Shown one piece after another: positions 55,306 through 64,000 of a DNA stretch of 64,000 nucleotides. The notes below the pieces were generated by a model. It worked only from the letters and a program-made list of their open reading frames with translations. It made no database searches and had not been told where the DNA came from. The position numbers and the translations under genes were made by a program. The stretch covers positions 134,973,849 through 135,037,848 of the forward strand of contig CAMZMU010000041.1 in the NCBI GenBank assembly GCA_947311845.1, in the 5' to 3' direction. The stretch comes from Poa pratensis. Lineage: Eukaryota > Streptophyta > Magnoliopsida > Poales > Poaceae. The first letter of the stretch is position 1; each line of letters opens with the position of its first letter.

Positions 55306-55918
55306 GATAAGAATAAGTAGTGAGAGCTACTGGAAAGCAACAATATTACTTTTTATTAGATGACCGGGGAGTAAAATGTAGGAACCGAGTTAGGGTTTTG
55401 TATTTATATAAAGGGCCTGGTTCGTAATTTTCGGGAAACGGGAGAACTTCCTTGCAAAATTGCCGCGTGGACCGTCGGATCGAGACACTAGAAAAAACTA
55501 AGAAGAAAAAAAAATTAAAAAAATATTACTTTCTATTAAATGACCGGGAGTAAAATGTAGGCGCAAATAAATCCAGAAGAACAATGCACAATCTTGATCT
55601 TCGTGCAACCTGCATTGATACATGATAAGAATAAGCAGTGAGAGCTACTGGAAAGCAACAATATTACTTTCTATTAGATGACCGGGGAATAAAATCAAGA
55701 GTAAAGTTGTAAGTAATATTTATTAATTACATTTTCACCAATAATAATTCTCCTGTTTATCGAGAAGAACACATACTCACGAAAGCACTAAGTGAGCATC
55801 AAAACTGAACCGAGTTAGGGTTTGGTATTTATATAAAGGGTCCGGTTCGTAATTTCCGGGAAACAGGAGGACTTTCTTGCAAAATACAAAATTGCCGCGT
55901 GGACCGTTGGATCGAGAG
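55287..55918. repeat. Duplicated promoter-like blocks
   Basis: Block 1 (55287-55382, GCAACCTGCATTGATACATG...) recurs at 55605-55694 and in part at 55522-55561. Block 2 (55383-55490, AACCGAGTTAGGGTTTTG...) recurs at 55808-55918. Block 2 contains TATTTATATAAAGGG, which is a TATA-like box on either strand. Confidence 0.65.
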
Positions 55919-55934
55919 ACGACGGCGTGGATTG

Positions 55935-56965
55935 AAACACTGAAAAGAACAAAAAAAAATTGGGGAATTTTTTTTTTAAAAAAATGAAACATTGTAGAGT
56001 ACTGTTCCCCGATCGCTGAGAGAGCGCAAAACTCTCCCGATTTTATATACTACTATGACATGTTGAACCAGATTTTAAAAATCAGCTGAAACCTGAAATC
56101 CTGATTTTTATCTACTTCAACTCGTTAGTCTGCGGAGTTTTTTTTGGGCCCCAAAAATTTATATTGTATACTCGGTCCATTTTGGAATTTACACTTTCGT
56201 TTCACCAATATTCGTTTTTGCATTCTTCCATCAGCCATGTTTTGTTTTTGCCACTGTTGTTAGTGAAAGTAGTCAAAGTTTTTATGTATGTTGTTCTAAA
56301 AAGGTTTTATGTATACAAATGGTAGACTTCACAAAATAAATAATTTCTAGATGTTATTATTAATATTTTGCTAGTTCTCAAGCCACGGAGAAATAACTAT
56401 GTCTAAGTGGACGCCAAGAACCGCTCAATTAAATACCAGGTTCCGGTACCTACAAAGGGATGAGAAGATCTACATCTAAAGGCTATGATTGTTCACTGCA
56501 AAATAATTGCTCCCTTATTATTAATCACAAACTATTCAAATGTTCTTACCACTGCGGCTGTTAAATCATGGTAATACTAAGTCTGAGAATGTTAGATATT
56601 TGTAGTGATATAAATAGTAATTTCCATTATTTTTTCACTTTTACGATTTTTACATAAAACTATGATTTCTAAATTTTGAAATAAATGCTTGTAGTTGGAC
56701 ATTTGAAACTATTGTAATATTATCTTAGAAAGTAATATAAGACACGGTCTCGGAATATTTTCAAATTTGCATTCCAATTTTTTAATAAATTTGCATCTTT
56801 TTTGAAAGAAAAGTGGGAAAATGATGAATGAGCATCTCACTGATGGCGAGAATATATTCCCCTTTCTTCTTTGGATGTGGCTTTGACCAAACACACTTCC
56901 GAGTTCTTTCCGGCATAAATTTTCCCATGTAGATAGATGTGAGTTCGAGTGTAAAATACACGAGT
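55935..56965. other. Unassigned AT-rich sequence
   Basis: No gene or element that I can support. It has A/T runs near 55968-55985 and short open frames without domains. Confidence 0.3.
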
Positions 56966-56970
56966 ACCAA

Positions 56971-57284
56971 GGGTCTATTTGATTCAAAGGATTTTGCATA
57001 GAAAATTTGGATGGTTTAAATCCTAAGATTTTTTTTATGTGGTTGTTTGATTTGTAGTATTGAATCTCATGGGATTTTTTGGTAAGGAATCCTTTGCACT
57101 AGATTCCATAGGAAATCTAAGATCCACTCAAACCGCCTTTTCAAAAATCTTTTGCTTTTTCTGTGACAAAATCATATAAACTTTGATGCATATAAAATCA
57201 TGTTGGATTGGAGTTGACATGACATTGCAATCTTACATTTTTCCTATTTATACTTTTTTAGAATCATGTCAATCAAAGAGCCCC
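56971..57284. mobile_element. MITE with GGGTCTATTTGATTCA-type ends
   Basis: The left end GGGTCTATTTGATTCA and the right end (reverse complement GGGGCTCTTTGATTGA) form imperfect inverted repeats around 314 bp of AT-rich noncoding DNA. Flanking triplets are CAA and TAA, compatible with a decayed 3-bp target duplication of the PIF/Harbinger type. Confidence 0.5.
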
Positions 57285-57594
57285 TAAGACTAAGCCAAGG
57301 ATAAAAGAGGGTTTGCAACCACCAAGGGAAATACACAATATATCATTTAAATTTTCTTGACCGTGGTGACAATAATGGGTTACTCTAAAATCATCACTGA
57401 CATCAAGTAGCACCAATTCGTCTGGATAAGAATAAATTTAAACGAGATAGTACAAGCTCCTAGTGTCATCTAACCATTAGCAGGCTAGCAGCCACCACAT
57501 CAGTACATTGAATTTTATGAAACTTTATTTCTAAATAATAATAATACAAGCACTCCTCAGGTGAACGCTTGTGCACTGAGCACTTGCCGCTTTA

Positions 57595-58859
57595 GAGCAT
57601 CTCCACTCGGAGAGTCCAAACGGCCGCCCAAACGGTGTCCGGATGAGTGATTTGGGGCGTGTTCAGACGGATAAATTATATAGGGCGTCGCTCTCCCCAG
57701 TCGCACCGCCATATGCCATTTCTTTTTCTTTTTTTCTGCTATCATATTTCGTTTAGACATTCTCACAAACAGCTGATGGGCGTGGACGGCCAGCAGCAGG
57801 CCGACGCCGGCGCCGGCGCGCACGACCGGGTGGAGTCGAGCTGGACCACGCCGGCGCTGCGATGTGCGGTGGGCACGAGCCTCGTGACACCTCGCCATGG
57901 ACATAGGACGTGGAGGATGACGTTGTCACTTGCGTCCTCCAGGACGGCGGCGAAGGAGGCCGCGTCTTCCTCCTTGGGCAGGAGCAGCACGCCCAGGGTC
58001 GACGCGGGCAGGAGCAGCACGTCCTTCGGGTCGACACGGCCACGCGGGAGTGGCAGAGCGGGCAGCCCTTGGTCGAGCGTGGCGGCTGCCGGGCGCCGGG
58101 CGCACGGGGAGGACGTGGACGACAGCGACCTGCTGCTCTGCAACCATGGCGAGGCGCATCCGTAGCAGGCTCTGGCCGTGCGCACGGGAGGGAGGAGCAT
58201 GGAGAGGAAGGACGACATTGGCGTCAGCCTGGCCAAGCAGCACGACCTCGGGCTCCTTGTGCTCAGCTCAACGCGGGCACGCAGCCACCTCGGTGAGCGC
58301 GGCCACCTCGACCAGCGCGGGCACGCAGCCACCTCTTCCCCTCTGCTCTTCGTGCCGCCGCCGGGAGGCTGCTCCTCGACCTCCATGCTCCGGGACATGG
58401 CGGCGAGCTCCGGGACACGGCGGGCGAGCTGGAGGCGCCGGCGTGCTGCCGCCGGAGGCTGCTCCTCGACCTCCATGCTCCGGGACACGGCGGGCGAGAT
58501 GGAGGCACCGGCGTGCTGCTGCGGCCGGCGGGGGCGTGGTGGTGGGCGTGATCTAGTACTGCTGCTCTCTCCCGATGCATGTGAGAGAAAAGATTGGGAC
58601 GTGGGGTGACAGAGGATAGAGGAGAGAGAGAGGGGAGAGGTACGTGGAGTTTGCTGATTGGAAGGAGCGGACAAAGTTTTGTGTCCGGGGCCGCCCAAGG
58701 CCTCCCCATTCCAAGGGCTTCATGTGGCGCTGCCGGACACAAAACTGGGAGCTTCCGGATGAAATTTGCTTTTGGGTGCCGCGAGTGGAAGCAAAAATTT
58801 GTCCGGCACGCCCCAAAAGCCTTTGGGCGGCCATTTGGACGCCCCGAGTGGAGATGCTC
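57595..58859. mobile_element. PIF/Harbinger-like non-autonomous element carrying GC-rich sequence
   Basis: Perfect 16-bp inverted ends GAGCATCTCCACTCGG and CCGAGTGGAGATGCTC are flanked by TTA on both sides (57592-57594 and 58860-58862). The 1265-bp interior is GC-rich with overlapping open frames on both strands, the longest 311 codons on the minus strand (58698-57763). None has a recognisable domain. A segment starting GAGGCTGCTCCTCGACCTCC occurs twice, near 58365 and 58448. There is no transposase. The content may be captured gene fragments. Confidence 0.7.
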
Positions 58860-58876
58860 TTACCAGTACATAAAAG

Positions 58877-60586
58877 ATCAAAAGAATAACTCTTCTCTGC
58901 TCCCCGTGTCGCACCCCAGGGTGACACCGGGGGCGACCCGCGCCGCCACCAAACCTTCCCAGCACCGGCCCTCCACGCCGCCGCTGCCGCCGGCCCTCGT
59001 TGCGGCGGCGGCGGGCCCAGCTGCCAAAAGGCCGACTTGGGGCTTGGATTTCGAGGGGGCGCGGCGACGGCAGCGGTTGCTGTTGGGCGGCGACGGTTGG
59101 CGGTCGACGTGCGCGGCTGGGGCGGCGTCCCCGCGAAGTGGAGGAGGCGGAGGATCTCCTCCGGTGGTGTGCCGTGGCCTCCCCTGGCTGCGGTGGCGTG
59201 GGTGGGCGCGGCCGATCTGGGGAGCCCTTCCCCAGATCTGGCGCGGGCCAGTTTCTGGCTTGACTCGTGCCATGGCGGGTGGCAGGTCGGGGCGGTGAGG
59301 ACGGCCGCCGGCGCTCACGACGGCGGGGTGGCTGCAGTGGCCACGCCCAGCGAGGTGGTGAGGAAGATGGAGGTTTTCGGTTGCTGTTGGCTCGGGCAGC
59401 GGCGCGGTGAGTGTCGGGAGCGGCGGCGCGGCGTCGCCGCGACGGTGGGCTTGGTGGACGTTGATGGTTGCTCGCAGCTGGACGCAGTTCGGCGTGTGGT
59501 GGTGACCGCTGCCGGTGGTGGTCGGGTTTCGATGGAAATGGTGGTGACAATGGTGTTGGTTTGTTCCGGGTGAAAGCCTAGCACTGATCTCGGTCAGTGT
59601 CGGCGGCGTCGGCGTCTTTGGACGTCGTTCCCCTCCTTGGAGGCGTCGTCGTTGAGAGCAAACCACCCTTTGTCGCCCCAATTCCCCGAGTTTCTCGGGG
59701 TGAAAACCTTGCTTTGTCGTCGACAATGCGGGCGACGGCGGCGTTTTCGTCGTTTTTCCTCCTTGGGGCGTCGTCTTGGAGTCTCGGTACCCATGCCTTG
59801 TGTTGCCATGCTTGCTTGTTCCATCGGCGGGTGCGTGGACGTCGAGGCGGCGGCTTCGAGATGGTTCTTGCATGCCGGGGCGGCGGCCCCGGATTGCTGT
59901 GCGATGGTGACCCAATGTGGTGGGGTTACGACTCGACAGTTTGTGAGTGGCGGCTTCGTGCTACAAGGGTGGCGAGGTTGTCGGCTCGGTCGATGCGTCC
60001 CAACGAGGGGCGATCTTCAGTACGTCGAGGCAGCCGCCTCGGATGTGGTGTGGCGGCCGTGGTCTGCGGGTAGTTGCCTTGGGCAGTGTGGACTGCGGAC
60101 AGCTAGGCCGTGCGGCGTTGCAGCTCGAGCACGAGCGGTGTCATGTCGGGGCGGTGGCCCCGGAAGGTGTTCCAGGTGGATTGCGCAGGGCGTGATGCAG
60201 AGTTGGATGTCGGGGCGGCGGCTCCGAGTTTTCTGCGTCATGGAAGGTGTTTCGTCTTGTGTCGTGTGGGCGACAACGCTGCTCTCAGTGATGTTTGTCG
60301 TCGAGGCTCCCCGGAGGGTTGGTCGCTTTCATCTACGTCGGAGTGTCCCATATCCGCTCCTCCCATAGCAGTTACGGTTTTTTCTCTTCGGCAAGGGTGA
60401 AGGGCTGACCGGCCGGCTGCGGAGTGGTGGGTTGTGCTTGGCTCTATGTGTTGTGTGGGCTCTACCCCGTGGTGTTCGTTGTATTGTATGGTTTTCGCCC
60501 GATTTCTTCCGCTAATAAACCGGGCACCTTCTGTTTAATTAATATAAGACAAATCTTTTGCCTTTGAAAAAAAAAAATCAAAAGAA
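58877..60586 (+). mobile_element. Poly(A)-tailed retroposon with 10-bp target duplication
   Basis: ATCAAAAGAA at 58877-58886 is repeated at 60577-60586, directly after a run of 11 A. The 1690 bp between is very GC-rich in its first 1.3 kb. It ends with a T-rich 3' part (TTGTATTGTATGG, GCTAATAAACCGGG) resembling 3' ends of grass LINE-mobilised transcripts. Long open frames exist on both strands, but none shows RT, endonuclease or another domain. It is a non-autonomous retroposon or a retrocopy of an unknown transcript. Confidence 0.65.
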
Positions 60587-61175
60587 GCCATGCACTTCAT
60601 AGCTGCAAATATGGGGCCATCTTGCCAAGCCCCGTATTTAATTCCTTTTTTTGACCTGACAAAACTAAACAGCAGTTGCATTGTGTAGTGGAAAAGGGCG
60701 CAGACAGAATCTTTTAAACTGGAGAGATACAGTATCAGCAACCTTTGCAACAGAATCCTGTTCTTGTTATTTCTCTTTTTATGGCCACCATTAGTGGTGG
60801 TGGTGGTGGTGATTTTCCATATCGCAAGTTGCTTCAGTTTTATCTGCTTTTGGTTTCTATAGAACTCTTGGTAGGTACAACTAGGCTACGATTTAATCAA
60901 GTGTGATTGTCATTGGAAACCACAAATATTTTTATGCAGTTCAACTAAAGATCAAAACGGCCCGGGTGTACTTTTAGGGAATCCATAAACAATGCACAAC
61001 AGTGTAAGGCTCAAAATTTTGACAAATGTACTTCAGTACTTTGGCACTAGTAACTGTTTTGTTCCTTGCTGTCGTTCCGCAAAATTTGTAGGATTTAGAA
61101 TGAAGGAATGGTGCTCAGTTGCTGTATTTCCATTCATAAAAATTATAGACAGTTGTCTTCTCCATAAATATTGTG
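60587..61175. other. Unassigned sequence between retroposon and Harbinger-like element
   Basis: AT-rich sequence with a (GGT)n-like run (GTGGTGGTGGTGGTGGTGAT) near 60795-60812. No gene. Confidence 0.35.
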
Positions 61176-61589
61176 TTAGAGCATCTCCACCGGCACCCTC
61201 CAAAGGACCCCCAAAGGCCCATTGGGGGTCCGGACCCCAAAAAACGCCACCAGCGGCACCCTCCAAAGGGTTGCCCCGAGCAAAAACATGCCCGGCACCC
61301 CGACAGGGGTGGCCCACCCGTCATACACACATGCCACCGTGCCCGTGTTAATGAAGGCGCGCAGGAGGCCGTTCCGCCATGTTAATGAGGCGCGCAGTCG
61401 TCAGGCGGTCTCCGAGACGACGCGACTGGACGCGACGGGAGGCGAGGCGACTACACGGCAGCAGGCGCTTGTCGCCACGCGTCGCATTAACGCTGGTGAC
61501 AGCGTGCGCGGTAGTCCACACGTCGGCGTCCACGCAATGCATTTACGCCGGCGCGGATGCTCGCGCACCGCTCACCTCCCTCGCCGTGC

Positions 61590-61600
61590 CCATAAAAGAC
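61590..61600 (+). promoter_or_regulatory. TATA box before the Harbinger-internal gene
   Basis: CCATAAAAGACC lies about 105 bp before the ATG at 61700, followed by a C-rich leader typical of plant 5' UTRs. Confidence 0.5.
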
Positions 61601-61699
61601 CACTAGCATCGCCCTCATCGCCGCACTCACCATCTTCGCCTGCTTTCCCACATCCCCCTGTTCCACCTCCGTCGCCGCACCCAACTCCGTCACCGCGCA

Positions 61700-62422
61700 A
61701 TGGCGAACAACGACGAGGCAGGGAACAGCCGCACCGGGCGCACCATCGGCACCCAGGAGGCGTGGGAGATCTTCCTGTACGGGCTGCTCGTCCCGCCGGA
61801 TTCCCGCCTCCCGAAGTACTGGGCGACGTCGTTCCATGGCGGGCTCCCGATTCCTCCGCTCCCGGTCACGCCGGACCAGATCGCGTGCGCCATCGCCCGG
61901 TGCCGGAGCTGGCTCACAAGGGAGGAGCGCGCCAACCCGGAGTACGACGACAACAACTGGGCGGCGTGGATGGCGCGATTCCAGCGGGAGCGCCGGGAGG
62001 CGGAGTCGTTCTACGACGGCCGCACGCCGCCGGGCCGCTGGAACGCGGAGGGGCGGCACGACTAGTGGGAGAGGACCGGCCACACGGTGGCTTCGGCCAT
62101 CGAGGCCACACGTCGACACGCCGCAACGGGGAACCCTGCCCCGTTTCGGCTGATGCCGCCACCACCGCGACGCCGCATCGTCGACAACCAGCAGCGCCGA
62201 GCGCCACCCCGCTTCTCCAGGGTGAAGGAGGAGCGGCGATCGCCACCACGTCGTGGAGGCGGCGACGACATCGTCATCCGGGAGGGCGCTCAACACATGT
62301 AGCCATGCACCGCCCCGCCAAGACGGCGCGTCCACCAGGCGTGCCGGCTCCTCCTCCGTCTACGTCGTGCTCGACGAGGACGATAGCGACGACGCCTGGC
62401 TGGACACCGACGACGACGAGTA
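61700..62422 (+). pseudogene. Harbinger-internal gene of unknown function
   Basis: Start ATG at 61700 (MANNDEAGNSRTGRT). The first 121 codons are open: a Trp-rich region with EAWEIFLYGLLVPPD, LPKYWATSFHGG and WMARFQRERREAESFYDG. TAG at 62063-62065 interrupts, and the same frame continues WERTGHTVASAIEATRR to 62302. In the next frame an acidic tail (VVLDEDDSDDAWLDTDDDE) ends at TAG near 62420. The intact ancestor was probably about 235 residues with an acidic C-terminus. I do not recognise the family. It may be an accessory protein of the Harbinger family or a captured host gene. Confidence 0.5.
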
Positions 62423-62850
62423 GGCTAGGGTTAGGGCGCCTAGGCCACCGTACTTCAAATTTCATTCAAATCTTTGTAATATATAAAAGTATGAACGAAA
62501 TTTGAATCCTTTAATGTTTTAGAAATTGTTTGAATGCTGGCAAGGTGTTCAACCAATTGCTCGCGTTTGGGGGGCGGGCGTTTGGGGGGCGCCGCTGTGT
62601 GCGGTCTCCAAAAATTGGGCGGACACATGTCCGGTACCCTCAATTGTGCCTCAATTGGGGGTGTCGGACACCCCATTGGAGGCCCCCAGTGGAGATGCTC
62701 TTTGAGTAACTAGCAACTTGTGAATTGTTAATGCCGGGAACACTAACATCAAGAATCAGAGTCAGCAACAAATATGTGTATTTAATTGAACTCATTTTTA
62801 CTGGGAATGCTTGGATGTCCTGCTCCTGCGCTAAATTAGAGACTCATATA

Positions 62851-62978
62851 TACTCCCTCCGTTTACAAAATGATGTCTTAACCTAGCTCAAATTTGTATG
62901 TATCTATACACTAAATCATGTCTAGATACATGCAAATTTGATCTAGCTTGAGACATCCTTTTATGAACGGAGGGAGTA
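62851..62978. mobile_element. Stowaway-type MITE
   Basis: CTCCCTCCGTTTACAAAATG at 62853 and its inverted counterpart ending GAACGGAGGGAG at 62976 enclose 124 bp, flanked by TA on both sides. The interior is an imperfect long inverted repeat. This matches Tc1/Mariner-derived Stowaway elements of grasses. Confidence 0.85.
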
Positions 62979-64000
62979 CAAAATAACAGAAACAGGGTGA
63001 TATTATTCACCATTCTGTCAACTTCCATACATGTATGCAATTCGAAGAAATATTTCTCTCTTCAGTAATTGCACATTTGATGCGTGGGGACGTTCAGAAG
63101 AAACATCTAATGTAAGTGTCATCTGATAAAGACATGTGCAAGTAGGAGTATTTTTTGGAGTTGGAGTGTGGCTCCGTGATAGGGGAGGTTGTGAACCCAA
63201 CCCCATGGCCTCTTCTTTTCTGATAAATTACTTGCAAATTTCAGTAGAAAAATACTTTATCTATTTCCTAGTTTCATGGAATTCAAGTTTTTTTTAACAG
63301 GTCTGCCGCGAAAAAATCAAGACTTTGTTGTCCACACCCTTGCTAAAAGTATTGCAAGGACCTCTTCCTAACATGTTGTCTCAAGCATCAAGTACCTTGC
63401 ATAATTAATAAAAGAACCAAATGGACGGCTAGTCCAAACTGCATTTGATACCGAAAATACAGATTAATCTAACCACTTGTACCAGTTAGTTAGCCATGCA
63501 GTCAGCAACCATAAAAAATAATCCCAACACTTGATGGAACTCCAGCTCCGTTCGGCTGTGTGGGCCTGTCGCTGCTGCAATGAGGAACAATCTTTTCACA
63601 GGAACAATCTTTCTTTCCCAATGCTGCACTGAAAATCTTTCACAGTGGTGCTGCCCTGATGAGTGGCCACCACTCTTTCCCTGCCTGACCTCACCACCTT
63701 ATCCTCTCTCTATCTATTATATAATTAAAACACAAGACAACCAACGCTTTAGATTTGTCTCCCTAAAACTAACGGTGGAGATTAGGTTAGCCCCTTAATA
63801 GCTAGACACAAGCGCACGGAAAGATATCCGGGATTAGCACGTACATGAATCTGAAAAGGTAAGGGCCAAGTTTTGGAAGTACACGTAGGATGGCTGATGG
63901 CCCGGCTCAAAACAGCACATACATGAATCTGAAAGGAAAGAGACCAAGTTCTGGAAGTACACGATAGCTGTTGTCTCCACGGCCCAATGAGGACGCAGTA
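62979..64000. other. Unassigned flank, possible Helitron 5' end
   Basis: AT-rich sequence without a supported gene. ATCCTCTCTCTATCTATTAT near 63702-63721 resembles a Helitron 5' start (TC after A, followed by an AT-rich stretch), but the 3' partner would lie outside the window. An approximate repeat, ACATGAATCTGAAA...CCAAGTT.TGGAAGTACACG, occurs near 63843 and 63922. Confidence 0.3.

Larger units (their letters stand above)
61179..62700 (+). mobile_element. PIF/Harbinger-like element with an internal gene remnant
   Basis: Ends GAGCATCTCCACCGG and (reverse complement) GAGCATCTCCACTGG, flanked by TTA on the left (61176-61178) and TTT on the right (62701-62703). Subterminal regions are GC-rich and partly self-complementary. 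The interior carries the TATA-driven reading frame at 61700. No DDE transposase is visible. Confidence 0.6.

Noticed and set aside
57763..58698. Open frame of 311 codons on the minus strand
   Set aside because: Low-complexity Ser/Pro/Arg protein, open in several frames at once, crossing an internal direct repeat. I keep it only as GC-rich cargo of the Harbinger-like element.
58878..59915. Open frame of 345 codons on the minus strand
   Set aside because: It lies in very GC-rich sequence where all six frames tend to stay open, has Pro/Arg/His-rich composition, no domain, and overlaps equally long frames on the other strand inside a poly(A) retroposon.

Overview
This window is repeat-dominated DNA from a large grass genome, most likely Triticeae (wheat, Aegilops, barley or rye). 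The clues are nested Ty3/Gypsy elements of the Tat type, a Copia LTR whose first bases read TGAAGGAGATATGCCC, a Stowaway MITE with CTCCCTCC termini, PIF/Harbinger-like elements with GAGCATCTCCAC termini, and a Helitron-type 3' end. I see no ordinary host gene, tRNA, rRNA or CRISPR array.

Layout. Bases 1-6101: old flank holding a minus-strand Copia LTR (1707-3192) and a LINE remnant (5652-5918). Bases 6107-52111: one compound insertion, flanked by a perfect 5-bp duplication (ATGTC), of a Gypsy element here called A, in the form LTR-internal-LTR-internal-LTR. Copy 1 of A is split just after its primer-binding site by a plus-strand Gypsy element B (7072-30168). Copy 2 carries a minus-strand, internally deleted relative of B, called B' (42834-49043, perfect target duplication CCGTG). 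Bases 52117-64000: a flank with short tandem repeats, a Helitron 3' end, a MITE, two Harbinger-like elements and a poly(A)-tailed retroposon.

Element B has gag, protease, RT with YVDD, an RNase H-like domain and a DDE integrase. Between pol and the 3' LTR it has an antisense eight-exon gene whose product matches the grass 'putative gypsy type transposon' (Transposase_28) family. B is assembled as 1.75 copies joined by a 13-N gap. The two copies differ mainly by single-base indels, so the repeat is probably a false duplication at overlapping contig ends, and many frame breaks in B are probably sequencing errors.

Element A has gag, protease and integrase, but both copies lack RT and RNase H at the same junction, so it would need reverse transcriptase from another element. 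Near its 3' LTR it carries two antisense genes, each with a TATA box. One encodes a B3-type DNA-binding domain between a basic Arg/Gly-rich N-terminus and an acidic tail. The other encodes about 140 residues of unknown type, probably in two exons. A and B both have an in-frame UAG at the same place between protease and RT/integrase. The B3 cargo on an RT-less element and this shared UAG are the most notable observations.
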